In this document: positions 48,640 through 59,200 of the stretch, one piece after another
Position numbering within the stretch: position 1 is the first letter of the stretch
Layout: each line of letters begins with the position of its first letter
NCBI GenBank assembly: GCA_947579605.1
Contig: OX388312.1
Coordinates: 7,130,001 to 7,194,000, forward strand
Length of the DNA: 64,000 nucleotides
Direction of reading: 5' to 3'
Source: Athripsodes cinereus
Lineage: Eukaryota; Arthropoda; Insecta; Trichoptera; Leptoceridae
The notes under the pieces: model-generated
What the model was told of the DNA's origin: nothing
The model's database searches: none
The model's input: only the letters and a program-made list of their open reading frames with translations
Translations under genes and position numbers: made by a program

Positions 48640-48775
48640 AATCGCTTTGACGGACCACTGAACAATGCTGCCTTCGGCTGGACACGTGTTCCAGAACTAC
48701 TGGGTACTGTCCAAACGATAATAATTGAAACATGTGATTTTCTGTTCTATATGTTATGAATGTTTATGAAATAAA
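48640..48775 (+). CDS. Candidate 39-codon terminal exon
   Basis: A long pyrimidine tract ending CCTACACACAG gives a strong 3' splice site. Only one frame is open after it: NRFDGPLNNAAFGWTRVPEL, continuing to TGA at 48757-48759. AATAAA follows at 48770-48775. The first half is coding-like in composition; the last part is AT-rich. It could be the end of a host gene, an alternative last exon of the gene at 55.4 kb, or the tail of a LINE. Confidence 0.3.
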
Positions 48776-48888
48776 TTATGGTATGAAATTTGGAGTTCAA
48801 AACTACTTAATACGTACATAGTTCTAAAAGGCAAGTTATAGATACTAAGTACTATGTGAGTACGTAAAAAGAAATGCGTACGTTTGTT

Positions 48889-48962
48889 TGGCACAAATGT
48901 TTATTATACGCAGCTGGTATGCTGGCTACCCCACTTGTGGGATATGCAGTAGTAGTAGTAGG
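48889..48962 (+). mobile_element. Family A retroposon, tail fragment
   Basis: GGCAC, then CAGCTGGTATGCTGGCTACC and CCACTTGTGGGATATGCAG with a (TAG)n tail. Bases inside the first part are deleted. Confidence 0.8.
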
Positions 48963-49838
48963 TTTGTTCTGTAGTTTTGTACTTTTGCGCAAATTCCATC
49001 AAATAACATAATAAAATTAAAGAATTAATTAGAATTGGTTTGTTTAAATTATCATAGTTATAAAAGATTCCTTGGGTGAATCTTAGTTATTACAGAAAAG
49101 ATATTAATAATAAAAAAAATCGTTGATAAAATCTATAAAACATATAAAATAGTTTTGATAACTCTTAAACATTAATTTAATTTTGAAATAACATAACGAA
49201 ATGTCTTTTTTATTTAAAATGAATTTTTAAAAAAATGTACTATCAAAGGAAAACTAAAGTTATTGTTATTGTAATACAAAAGTGTTCTAGCATTCAATTG
49301 TAATTATTGAATCAACTCTATCCATTGGTAAAGCCACAAATGAGTAAATTTCTTCACACCCCACATTTCAGCTGTAAACCAAATGAATAAAAAAAAATAC
49401 GTATGTACCTACACCAATTTTATTTAATGCAGTCCAAAACGGACTTAATGAGAAATTCTCGAAAAAATTCCTTTCAAATTTCATACGATGTAAATTCCGA
49501 TACAACTATAGAAAGAATATATACCTACCATACCCTTATACCATTTACCCAAGTATGTAATACCATATTATTATTACATACAAAACATACGTATTATTCT
49601 ACTAATGTAATTTCACCCGACTTCTTTCAGAAAAAAAAATCAAATTGTCAAATAAACATTTTTTTTATTTTAATAGATAGGTACAATATTTTATTTTAAT
49701 TGCCAGAAAACGAATATAAGCGCTTTCCTGAGAATTGATAAAAATTTAAATATTTGTGAAAATAATTTCGAAACTCACAACAACAATATGATTCAGATAT
49801 TTCATCCTCATTCCGTCGTGATGTAATGATCAATTTTG

Positions 49839-49990
49839 TTTTTTTTTTTTATTATTTTTGCATAATAATAACAATAATGAAACTTTATTTACAGAACATA
49901 ATAACATAATTATGTACAAATACACATAATAAATAAAAACAATGTTCTGTCAAATGGCATACTTATTATTAGCAAATAAGATCTTTTAAT
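49839..49990 (-). other. Probable antisense retroelement tail
   Basis: A T run at 49840-49851, then ATAATAATAACAATAATGAA and ACTTTATTTACAGAACATAA. Read in reverse this is an AATAAAGT-containing tail. No protein is seen. Confidence 0.3.
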
Positions 49991-52900
49991 GCTTACAAAT
50001 TTTGTAAAAATACATGAAGATAGTCAAATTACAATAATTTATATATTTTACCGCTACTTTTACGTAATATTGTGGGCTCAATACTATAAATAGATATCTC
50101 AAAGTCAATAGTTTTCTATCTATAACGAATAAATCATAACATTACACTCAGAAAGATAGCAATAAATATGGTTTATATTATTGAAACACTTTTATTTAAA
50201 TACAAAAAACCTATAAATTCTTAATTATTACTAGAAATTACTCAAACAAAGCAAATAACAGGAACACAACTCAAAACCAACATAATGTTCGAGACGTCTA
50301 GTACTAAATTTAAGCCCGCAATATTACGTGATCAATAAATTGAAATAAAATGTTATGTTTTTACAGAAGATGTAGTAAAATATATTCAATTCAATCCAAT
50401 ACAAATTTGATAACACAAATATACCTATCTGTCAATATATAAGATGAAATATACAATAACTTTAGCCCAAAGCCAACCCCCAAAAAACAGTGACTCGTGT
50501 AAAGTGTATTTCTATAATCATGTCTTAACGATGTCTGTAAAGTACAAATAAACATACAAACGCACACAAATATTTTTAAGATTTATTAAGTCCAAAACCA
50601 CTTGGATCATGTTCGTAGATATTAGATATATTATTTCAGTTGTATGTTTAAGTAGATAGGTATATTTTGAAACCCAAATTTGTGCATATTATAATATATC
50701 TTGTTTATTATCCCTTTCCATTCCATTAGGCAAAATAAAAAAGGTTTAACCCTAAATAAAATTGTACGATGAGCTGGTATGTAAGATGAAAATGTATTTT
50801 TCAGTTAATACAAATATACTCATAATAGGCATTGGTGTTTCAATAATATTGTAGTAGGGCAGTGCTAAATGAAATAATATCCACATAGTTGAATAGAAAG
50901 AATATTAAATCATAGATACCTCATGTGCATAACCAACAGATTGTGTAAACTCTCTTTTGGTAGGCAAAAGAAAAAGTGTTGTGTTCCGATGCTTACCAAA
51001 AAGGAATTTCCTTTCCGGTTTCATTATGTGTCTGTTGAATTATAATTCTGAATATCTCCCCTCACATAGGTCAGTGCAACGTTGTAAATTAAAGAAATTA
51101 TTTATTTTTCTCTGTCAATAATCGACAGCCTCTAAAACAATGATAAAGATGGTTGCTGTTAGTCTTACCAAGCTTATCCTATTTTCAAACTCCGTAATTA
51201 ATGTAAAGTACATTATGTAAGGTAATGTACATGGACTCGAATGAGAGTTAATTATAAACCGAGATTCATCTATAAAATATAAAACATGGCATTATCATAT
51301 TTTCAATTGATTTTATATAACGAAAAACAAAAGTTTTTCAAGGTTTGCTTCAGGTATAAAGTTTCGTCTTTAAAAAATCGTCGAGAAGAATGGTTCTTAG
51401 ACATATTATTTAAATTTTGAAAACCTGATAAAGAATCTACAAAAATTAAAACACATAATTTTTTTAATAATAGAACTTACCATTGCAAAACTCTTTTATG
51501 TGTTTTGAATAATAAAGGGATCCTATCTTTTCTCCCCCTGGCTCCTCACTACGTTGAGACATCACTGCACATATTCATATCCCATAAAAGAGAAAAACAA
51601 CATCATTTGTCCAAGGTAATTGCTATGTTTATTGAGGTTCGGGATGATTATGTGTCCACCTTAGAATATCATTTTATATATTATTATTACAATTACCAAT
51701 ATAATAAAATGACAATATTCCCAAAGAGTATCACTTTCCAGATAAAGGTACCTATACCTATTGATACATTAACATTTATTATGCAAACCTACATCAAGTA
51801 CTATAGCATGCGGATTTATAACTTTTAAACATAAAATCTACTAGCTGTTTTTAATTTAAAGGATCATTTCCCACTCAATTCTTAAAAAAGTGGAATATAC
51901 ATTTGAAATGTTTATAAAAAGTATCCGAAATATTATATCCTATAGACAGAAAAAAAATACAAAATAATAGCTGAACAAATAATTTTGTTCAATGGACGAA
52001 TTTGTCGCAGAAGGGTGATGTCTTCCAACTAATCCAGTATTCGAGTGTTCTCTGAATTACTAGCGGAATTCTGTATCGGATGATGCAGAGCGCGCTTGCT
52101 GTTACTGTCAACTACGAATATCACAGACATATAACTAGTATCAACCGTTTGCATAATTACTCATGGACTTAGGTTTACTGGAAGACATTTTGCCTCAAGG
52201 TAATATGTAGGTACGCCTTTTGTTTGAATTATTTTTTGCACTTTACTTCAATTTACTCGAACGGTAATTTTTGTATGACACTCAAGTCAATTAAAAGATA
52301 CAAGTCTAGATTCAAAACAAGCGTATAAACATTGAAATCCTACGTCTCAAAAAGTAAAAGCTAAGAAAAAGGTAGGATACATAAGTAAAGAAATTCTAGG
52401 AATAAATTTTTCGCAGTCTAAAAGCTTTTCATACTCTCCTTAACATCCTACTAATGTACATCATTGCAAATAGGTAATAATGATACTCAATACTTTGTAT
52501 CTCCAGGACCATACAGAACTCAATGAACCTGAATAAATTGGTGAATGTTTATTATGTAATTCTGTGTCTCTATGTATGGAACCCTTTGTAACAAAATGAA
52601 TGTATTAGTATCTGTTGAAATGTATTACAGATAATATTGAGCTATTCTCTTCCTGTGTTCAGCTTTTTTTTCTGTCCGTATTTTCTAAACTATGCGATAA
52701 ATTTGATCTCGCTTTGACTATAATGTTTCCGTACCATTATTGTGGATCCTTCTTGGAAGGCCTAACAACACAAATAATAATGATACTTGAGTATGAAGTA
52801 TGTACGTGGGTTCAAAAAATAAGTTCAATATAAGAAAATATCATTAGAAGAGTATGTACCTACTCAAAGATCATCTTTACGAAAAGTTAATGTGCAGTAG

Positions 52901-54541
52901 ACTTAAGAAAAAGGTAAGATACTTATTACTAATTTAAGGTTAGTAGTCATAGACTTATGAAACTGGAAGCGTACTATAAATTTATTGTAAAATTACCTAT
53001 GTTACCAAATTAATAGTGATAATATGTTGTTTCATCTCATAATATTAAGATGGTACTGGTCTCTTTCCTACTAATGCTGAAGAATGAGACATCCTATATC
53101 CATAAAAAGACTTTTACAGTATAAATACAATGAATGCCCTTCAAGCCTGAAACATAATATATATTATGTACTTTCTATGAACAAAATATAAACAAACTGT
53201 GGTTGTTGTTGTAAAAAGGTGCACTTTTAATAGATGGACCGTTAATAAATTATTTCGAATCAATAGTACCTAACATACTTTCTGAAGGACTTTTGATTTG
53301 GATTGCAAAACATAAAGATATTGATAATGGCAGCATCGCTCATGTATTGGGCGCAATGCCAGAAAAAGGGAGAGAGAAACATATTATCTACTTTTATAAA
53401 TGCATCTACAACGAGAAAATCGATGGAGATACGAACGTACCTTTTTAAACCAACGTTCGTACAAGACTGATTAATATGAAATTACGTATATTGGCTGCAA
53501 AATTTGATTGGTCGCATTACCAATTTATCGTTTAAATTTCCAGTTAATATTATAAGTCAATGTTGGTAGTCCGAGTATTTGGGGGAATAATGAGTCCTCT
53601 TACAAAATATGAACGCCTGATACAGATGTTAAGTGTTTTCGGTACTGACTCAAGGTATGGGCGGTTTTTCTTGAAACATAAGATATTCTGGATGAGAATG
53701 AAAACAATCTTAGTTCTCCTATTCTAAATGAATTGGAGGTACAATTTTCCAAGAACTTCTAAAATATTTTTGTGTTTCTTTATTCCCTAAAACTTTCGAC
53801 ACAATCAAACCAGATCTTTATTAGTAGACGTGGTAGGTATATGATACTTTTTCTTCTCTCGGACGACTATGAATGGAACTATAAAAAAAATAAAAATCCC
53901 CTTACCTACCTATTATTGTCCAGGAGAAAAAATAAGACAAAGTTAACGAAAGTATTATAAGAGTAATGTCCACTATTCATAAATCTTCCATATGTATACA
54001 ATCAAGACAATTACAGTCCGTAAGCCTCTTGACTTATTGTCCTTGTCATCGGTGATATATTGTTCACTGTGGGCGGTGTACGTACTTCTCTGTAACAATA
54101 ATAAAATCATTCAAATGCTTTTCATATAATGGAAAAGATTGGTAGGCGATTACTTAAATGTAACAAGTTAACAAAATTAATGATTGCCTCAACTTGGATT
54201 ATTAATCATTTGCGTATTCACTTTTGCTGTCGCTTTTCAACTAACGAATTTGTAAATCTCATATCTCACTTATTGTCAACAAACTACATACATACTGCTA
54301 TTGCTGATCATTAACAAAACATGTACACAAAATTTGTTACTACTGTATAACAAAACTTATTATTTATCTCTTTCTCTTTTGAGTTTTTCTAGTATCCTTT
54401 GTCCTTTTCGTTTGATAAAATTGTGTTTGAATATTGATTAACAGTTTCTCATTTGGAATTAAAGTTTTTTTTCTCTTTCTAAACGTTTGTTTAATGTATA
54501 TAATGTTCTCTTTTACACACAAAATTCCCTTCCTGTGACAG
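49991..54541. other. AT-rich stretch, possibly intron of the candidate host gene
   Basis: No repeat family was recognised over more than 4 kb, unlike the DNA before it. The 107-codon plus-strand frame at 51505-51828 lacks any motif. If the exons at 48.6 kb or 54.5-55.4 kb are real, this would be intron. Confidence 0.4.
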
Positions 54542-54576
54542 GGGACGTTTACGTGATTGTCTTACCCTTGAGAATT
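54542..54576 (+). CDS. Candidate 35-bp micro-exon
   Basis: A pyrimidine-rich tract ending TTCCTGTGACAG is followed by 35 bases and then by a strong donor, GTAAGTACT (GT at 54577-54578). Read as GRLRDCLTLEN it leaves one spare base. That phase matches the candidate last exon if the second AG (55447-55448) is used there, giving an open reading across the junction. The splice sites are visible; joining the two exons is inference. Confidence 0.3.
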
Positions 54577-54906
54577 GTAAGTACTATAATGTAGGTACAA
54601 ATTATTTGGACAAACTGACTGGGTTGTTGCTAATCATTAATTTTGCTCACCCTACCGCAAACTCCTCTAATGCTTCTGATTTCCTGGTAATAGCTTTTTT
54701 TCCTTAATTGTTGTTGGTCATTTGGACCCTCGCTGGGGACGATAATGGTCCAGTTTAAGTAAATGAGCAGGTAAAGGCATTTTTCCATTTATTCATATAT
54801 ACTATAATGCTCGCCTTTAGGATTTATCATTGGTGTTATCAGCTACATAATTATGTATATAGTTACTTTCAAATAAATCTACTATAACTTCTACTTTGTA
54901 TATCTT

Positions 54907-55130
54907 GCACCGCATATCACACATGTGGGGTATCCAGCAGAGCAACTTTATGTAAAAACATGTATGTAATATATCCTTTTCGTGTCAACAATAAAATTAA
55001 GACATTTAGGATGGGTTGCAAACATCATCGCTGAATTTAAAATGTAAGATTTCCTTGTTTTTTTTTTTTAACATCTGCCTATTACTTGACTTTCAAAAAT
55101 TTAAAGAAAAGAGTAGGAGATTATAGAAAA
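54907..55130 (-). mobile_element. Family A short retroposon, diverged, near full length
   Basis: Matches the family A consensus from the tail side (CCGCATATCACACATGTGGGGT) through the GACATTTAGGATGGG block to the 5' portion. Its 5' end runs into the 45-bp tandem array. Confidence 0.85.
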
Positions 55131-55265
55131 CCTATAATCTTCCACTCTTTTCAGATAATAAAATACACAACATCACCTATAATCTTCCACTCTTATCAGA
55201 TAATAAAATACACAACATCACCTATAATCTTCCACTCTTTTCAGACAATAAAATACACAACATCA
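55131..55265. repeat. 45-bp tandem repeat, three units
   Basis: Three head-to-tail units starting CCTATAATCTTCC at 55131, 55176 and 55221, differing at a few positions. The start of the unit is the reverse complement of the end of the adjacent family A copy (GAGTAGGAGATTATAG), so the array seems to have grown from a fold-back of that element. Confidence 0.85.
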
Positions 55266-55446
55266 TTGTATCTACCACAAGTAGAGATGTTGGAAGACAA
55301 ACTGCTCTGCTATGAATTCGTTAATTTTCGTTATAAACTCATTATTTCGTTATAAAATAATGGCAGTCAAATCTATTTTTTTTTATTGGAAACTGTACGG
55401 AGCTACTCAAACTAAGCTTATATTTATTTTATACAATATTCCACAG

Positions 55447-55633
55447 AGACATCTTTCAATGCATGGACGTATCCAGCATGCGGTACCCATACAAGGTATC
55501 CCAGAGCAATACCTACGAAGAGGATATCGAAGCCATCGACATGCCACACGGTAGCTTAATTGGACAAAGCACACTTCACGAAGAGGATGGGTTGCATGTT
55601 CAAGTCACGTCCGAGGCACTACCAAATATGTAG
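55447..55633 (+). CDS. Candidate last coding exon of an unidentified host gene
   Basis: A frame open from the splice site to TAG at 55631-55633, about 62 codons, of which 56 follow the first Met (55463). Codons mostly end in C or G, unlike the AT-rich surroundings. The peptide is acidic ('NTYEEDIEAIDMPHG', then a C-terminus ending 'TSEALPNM'). A T-rich stretch and CCACAG (AG at 55445-55446) form a good 3' splice site; a second AG at 55447-55448 is also possible. AATAAA at 55749-55754 can serve as poly(A) signal. It has no transmembrane stretch and I do not recognise the protein. A second frame is open from the same splice site to a stop near 55554, but its composition is less convincing. The Gypsy element begins 148 bp after the stop codon. 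Earlier exons would lie upstream. Confidence 0.55.
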
Positions 55634-55748
55634 ACTTTGTCTTGCCAAAGTCTTATGTGGTAATTTTGTGTGTTAAATTTACATAAAAAATAACCTCATT
55701 CAATTGTTTATTGTAAAAATAACGTCGATAAATATTTCACAGTAATTT

Positions 55749-55754
55749 AAATAA
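55749..55754 (+). terminator. Poly(A) signal of the candidate host gene
   Basis: AATAAA 116 bp after the stop codon of the candidate last exon. The LTR starts 28 bp further on, about where cleavage would be expected. Confidence 0.45.
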
Positions 55755-55781
55755 ATTCATATTGTTCTTTTATATACATAT

Positions 55782-56153
55782 TGTTACGTAATCACCATTA
55801 GGAGGGTACTTAAGTTTGGAAGTTTAATGAATTTGAATTTTTATATTATTTTTGGTTATGGAATGTTTGGAAAATAATGACAGGTGGTTGTTTTGGTTTT
55901 GATAAAAAGAAAGATCTAGATAGGCTGGAAGAAAGATGTTATATAATGTGTATATAAGAAATCTGTGTGAACTGTAATAATATGTGACGTATATATAAAT
56001 AATAGATGTTGTAATATGTATTTTAAATAAATAATAATTGTAAATAAATAAAAACGTTTAAATAAATTGTTAATTTTCAAGATGTCATCCTTTTAATTGA
56101 ATTCAGACTTTATTTTCCCTGACACAAGTTATAGAAAAACGATTTACGTTACA
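55782..56153 (+). repeat. 5' LTR
   Basis: 372 bp, same in sequence as the 3' LTR as far as can be read by eye. It contains a TATATAA box at about 55951-55957, a plausible promoter, with several AATAAA words further downstream (about 56026-56060) that could serve as poly(A) signals. The LTR starts 28 bp after the poly(A) signal of the upstream candidate host exon. Confidence 0.97.
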
Positions 56154-56154
56154 T

Positions 56155-56172
56155 TGGTGTCAGGTGTGGGGT
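56155..56172 (+). promoter_or_regulatory. Primer binding site, probably tRNA-Leu
   Basis: One base after the 5' LTR the sequence reads TGGTGTCAGGTGTGGGG. It starts with TGG, the complement of a tRNA CCA end. TGGTGTCAG is the start usually seen in insect elements primed by tRNA-Leu. The exact tRNA is inferred. Confidence 0.75.
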
Positions 56173-56221
56173 TGTGAATCAGATATTTAAGTGCTTAGTG
56201 GAAATAAAGACTGTGTAAAAT

Positions 56222-59200
56222 ATGTCATCAAAAAAATTAACTCTACTTGACTTGAAAGTGGTGGATCTGAAGCGCGAACTAGAAGAAAGAGACGCGGATA
56301 CATCTGGAACGAAGGGTGTGCTCCAACTTCGACTAAGAAAGGTGATGGAAGAAGCAGGTGAAGATCCGGAAACATATATCTTCGAGTTGCCTATAACCAC
56401 CAGTGAGCTTTATAAAGAAATCGAAAAGAAGCTTCAAGAAAATGCTACAGCTATGAAAGAAGAAATAGAAAGGCTTCGAGAAGATTCTAGAGGAACGAAA
56501 GAAGAAATTGAAAGGAAGTTTCAAGAATATTCTGTGTCCTTTGATGAAAGGATTAGCGAGTTAACAAAGCAGGTGAAAGTTTTGGAGAATCAGGCGCTTT
56601 CTTCAACAGCAAGAACGGATTTTGAGCAGAACACAACGGTGGACACAGAGTTCAAGTGTGTAGAGAGTGGTGCAACTTCAATGGTGGAGCATGTGCGTAG
56701 TGATATGCCAACTTTTGATGGAAAGAACTCTTGGGAAGAGTACTTAACTTTGTTCGAAACAGTAGCTATGATAAATGGCTGGTCGATGACAAGAAAAGCA
56801 TCAGTATTGAGTATATCTTTACGAGGAGATGCTTTAAGAGTCCTTCAGATGATTCCGCTTGCGGACAGACAAAACTTTAAATCTTTGGTTGAGAGACTGG
56901 AGATGCGATTTGGACAAAAGCATATGGAACAAGTTTATAGGTCACAGTTGAAGAATCGTGTGCAGAGGCCCAATGAAACTCTACAGGAATTCGAGGCGGA
57001 TGTAGCGCGTCTAGTGAGATGTGCATACCCTACAGTTTCTGATGATGTATGTGAAAGTCTTGCAGTAGACAAGTTTTTGGATGGACTACGAGCAAGTGAG
57101 ACACAACAAGCTATAAAACTGGCTAGACCACAAACTCTTAGGGATGCTTTAACCCAAGCACTCGAATTTGAAGCTGTAAGACAATCCGTACGAGGTCACG
57201 CTCAATCCTGTGTGATGGAAGCTGTACAAGAAAATCAACCACTTTCAATAGAAGACGTAGTTAAGAAGGTTTTGGAGGCCTTGAAAGGAAAGAAGAGACA
57301 ACTACGTTGCTGGGACTGTGGACAAATTGGACACCTGCGTAATCGGTGTCCAGGAAAACTAAAAAGGGTTGATGGAAAGGTGCAACTGTCGACCCGCATT
57401 GCCAATGCCTCGAAGAGATATGCAGATGTTGCGTCGTTCAGCGGACAAGTCAGCAGCATGTTTATAAATGGCAAAGTAAATGGAAAGAATTTGAAACTTT
57501 TGTTGGACACTGGAGCAACAAAGACAATCATGAGACCTGATTTAGTTTGCGAAAAAAAACAAATAAAATCAACTAAATGGACATTACGGACGGCAACTGG
57601 AGTGTCGGCGTCTGTATGCGGTGAGACAGTTGCCAACTTTCACATTGGAAGCACCATCTTCGATCATCAGGTGTTGGTGGCTGAGATAGAGGAGGAAGTT
57701 ATTCTTGGAATGGATGTAATGGCGAAGTATGGATTCAAACTGGATCTGAAGAGGCGAACTCTGAAAATTGGGGATGAAGATATTCTTATACAAGAGCATG
57801 AAGAATTCGCTACACGTGTGCTTGCGGCAGAAGTTGTTACTATTCCAAAACAAAGTGAAATGTTAGTACGAGCCTACTTAGATTGTGACATTCCAAATGG
57901 ACATGTTTTAGTAGTGGAGTCCAACGCTAATACTGAAGCTGGAAAAGGAGTGTTGATTGCGAGAGTCCTGATTCAAGCTAAAAAGGATATTTTGGTCAGG
58001 CTAATGAATATCAATGACTATCCAGTGACTATCAAAGAAGGAGTTTATTTAAGTATGTGTTCATCGGTTTCGTCAGTAACATGTAGAGTGAGCGGTGGCC
58101 AAGTTTCTTCAGAGGAGGTACCAAAACACCTTGACGACTTAGTGAAGGAGGCTTGTAAGGAACTTACCAAGGAACAGAGCAAACAGATTAGATCCTTCAT
58201 CGCTAGAAATCAGGATGTCTTCGAGAACCCAAGTCAACCCAAAGGAAGAACAAGTGTTGTTAGTCATCGAATTGACACAGGTGATGCAAGACCCATTCGT
58301 CAAGTACCCAGAAGATTACCTTTAGCAAAACGGGCGGAAGCAGATCAAATTATTCAAGATATGGAACGGGACAAGGTAATAGAACCGTCAAGCAGTCCAT
58401 GGTGTTCACCTGTAGTGCTGGTTAGGAAGAAGGATGGCTCAACTCGGTTCTGTGTTGATTTTCGCCAACTTAATAATGTTACTAAGAAGGACAGTTACCC
58501 TTTGCCTCGTATTGATGATACGTTGGACACATTGGCTGGCTGTAAAATCTTTTCAACGTTGGATTTGAAGAGTGGATATTGGCAGGTTGGACTGGAACCT
58601 AAGGATAGAGAGAAAACAGCATTCTCTATTGGAAGTGGATTATGGCAGTTCATTGTTATGCCGTTTGGACTTTGTAACGCTCCGGCTACTTTTGAGCGTT
58701 TAATGGAAAGCGTGCTGAGAGGATTGTCGTGGGAGACCTGTTTAGTGTACCTGGATGACATCATCGTGCTTGGAAAATGTTTTGAGGAGCACTTACGAAA
58801 TTTGGAACAAGTGTTTTCACGATTGAGAGCGGCCAACTTGAAACTCAATTTTAAGAAATGTACATTGTTCCGAAGACAAGTCAACTATCTGGGTCATGTT
58901 GTCTCTGAGGAAGGAGTGGCGGTGGATCCTGAGAAGATTAGAGCTGTTCAAGACTGGCCTACACCTAAAGACAAGCATGAAGTAAGAAGCTTTTTAGGCT
59001 TAAGCACTTACTATCGGCGATTTGTTTTGGGCTTCGCTGATATCGCTAAACCATTGACAAAACTCACAGAAGAAAGTAATGAATTTATATGGGATTCAAA
59101 ATGCCAATGCGCGTTTGAAGAATTGAAGAAGGTATTGATTAATTCCCCGATTCTAAGTTATCCTCGAGCCGAAGGGAATTTTATTCTGGATACGGATGCA

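Noticed and set aside
51505..51828. 107-codon plus-strand frame
   Set aside because: Only its first few codons look coding-like; the rest is AT-rich with YYY and I runs and no motif.
57235..57636. 133-codon minus-strand frame
   Set aside because: Shadow of the Gag-Pol gene, as are the other minus-strand frames between 56179 and 61198.
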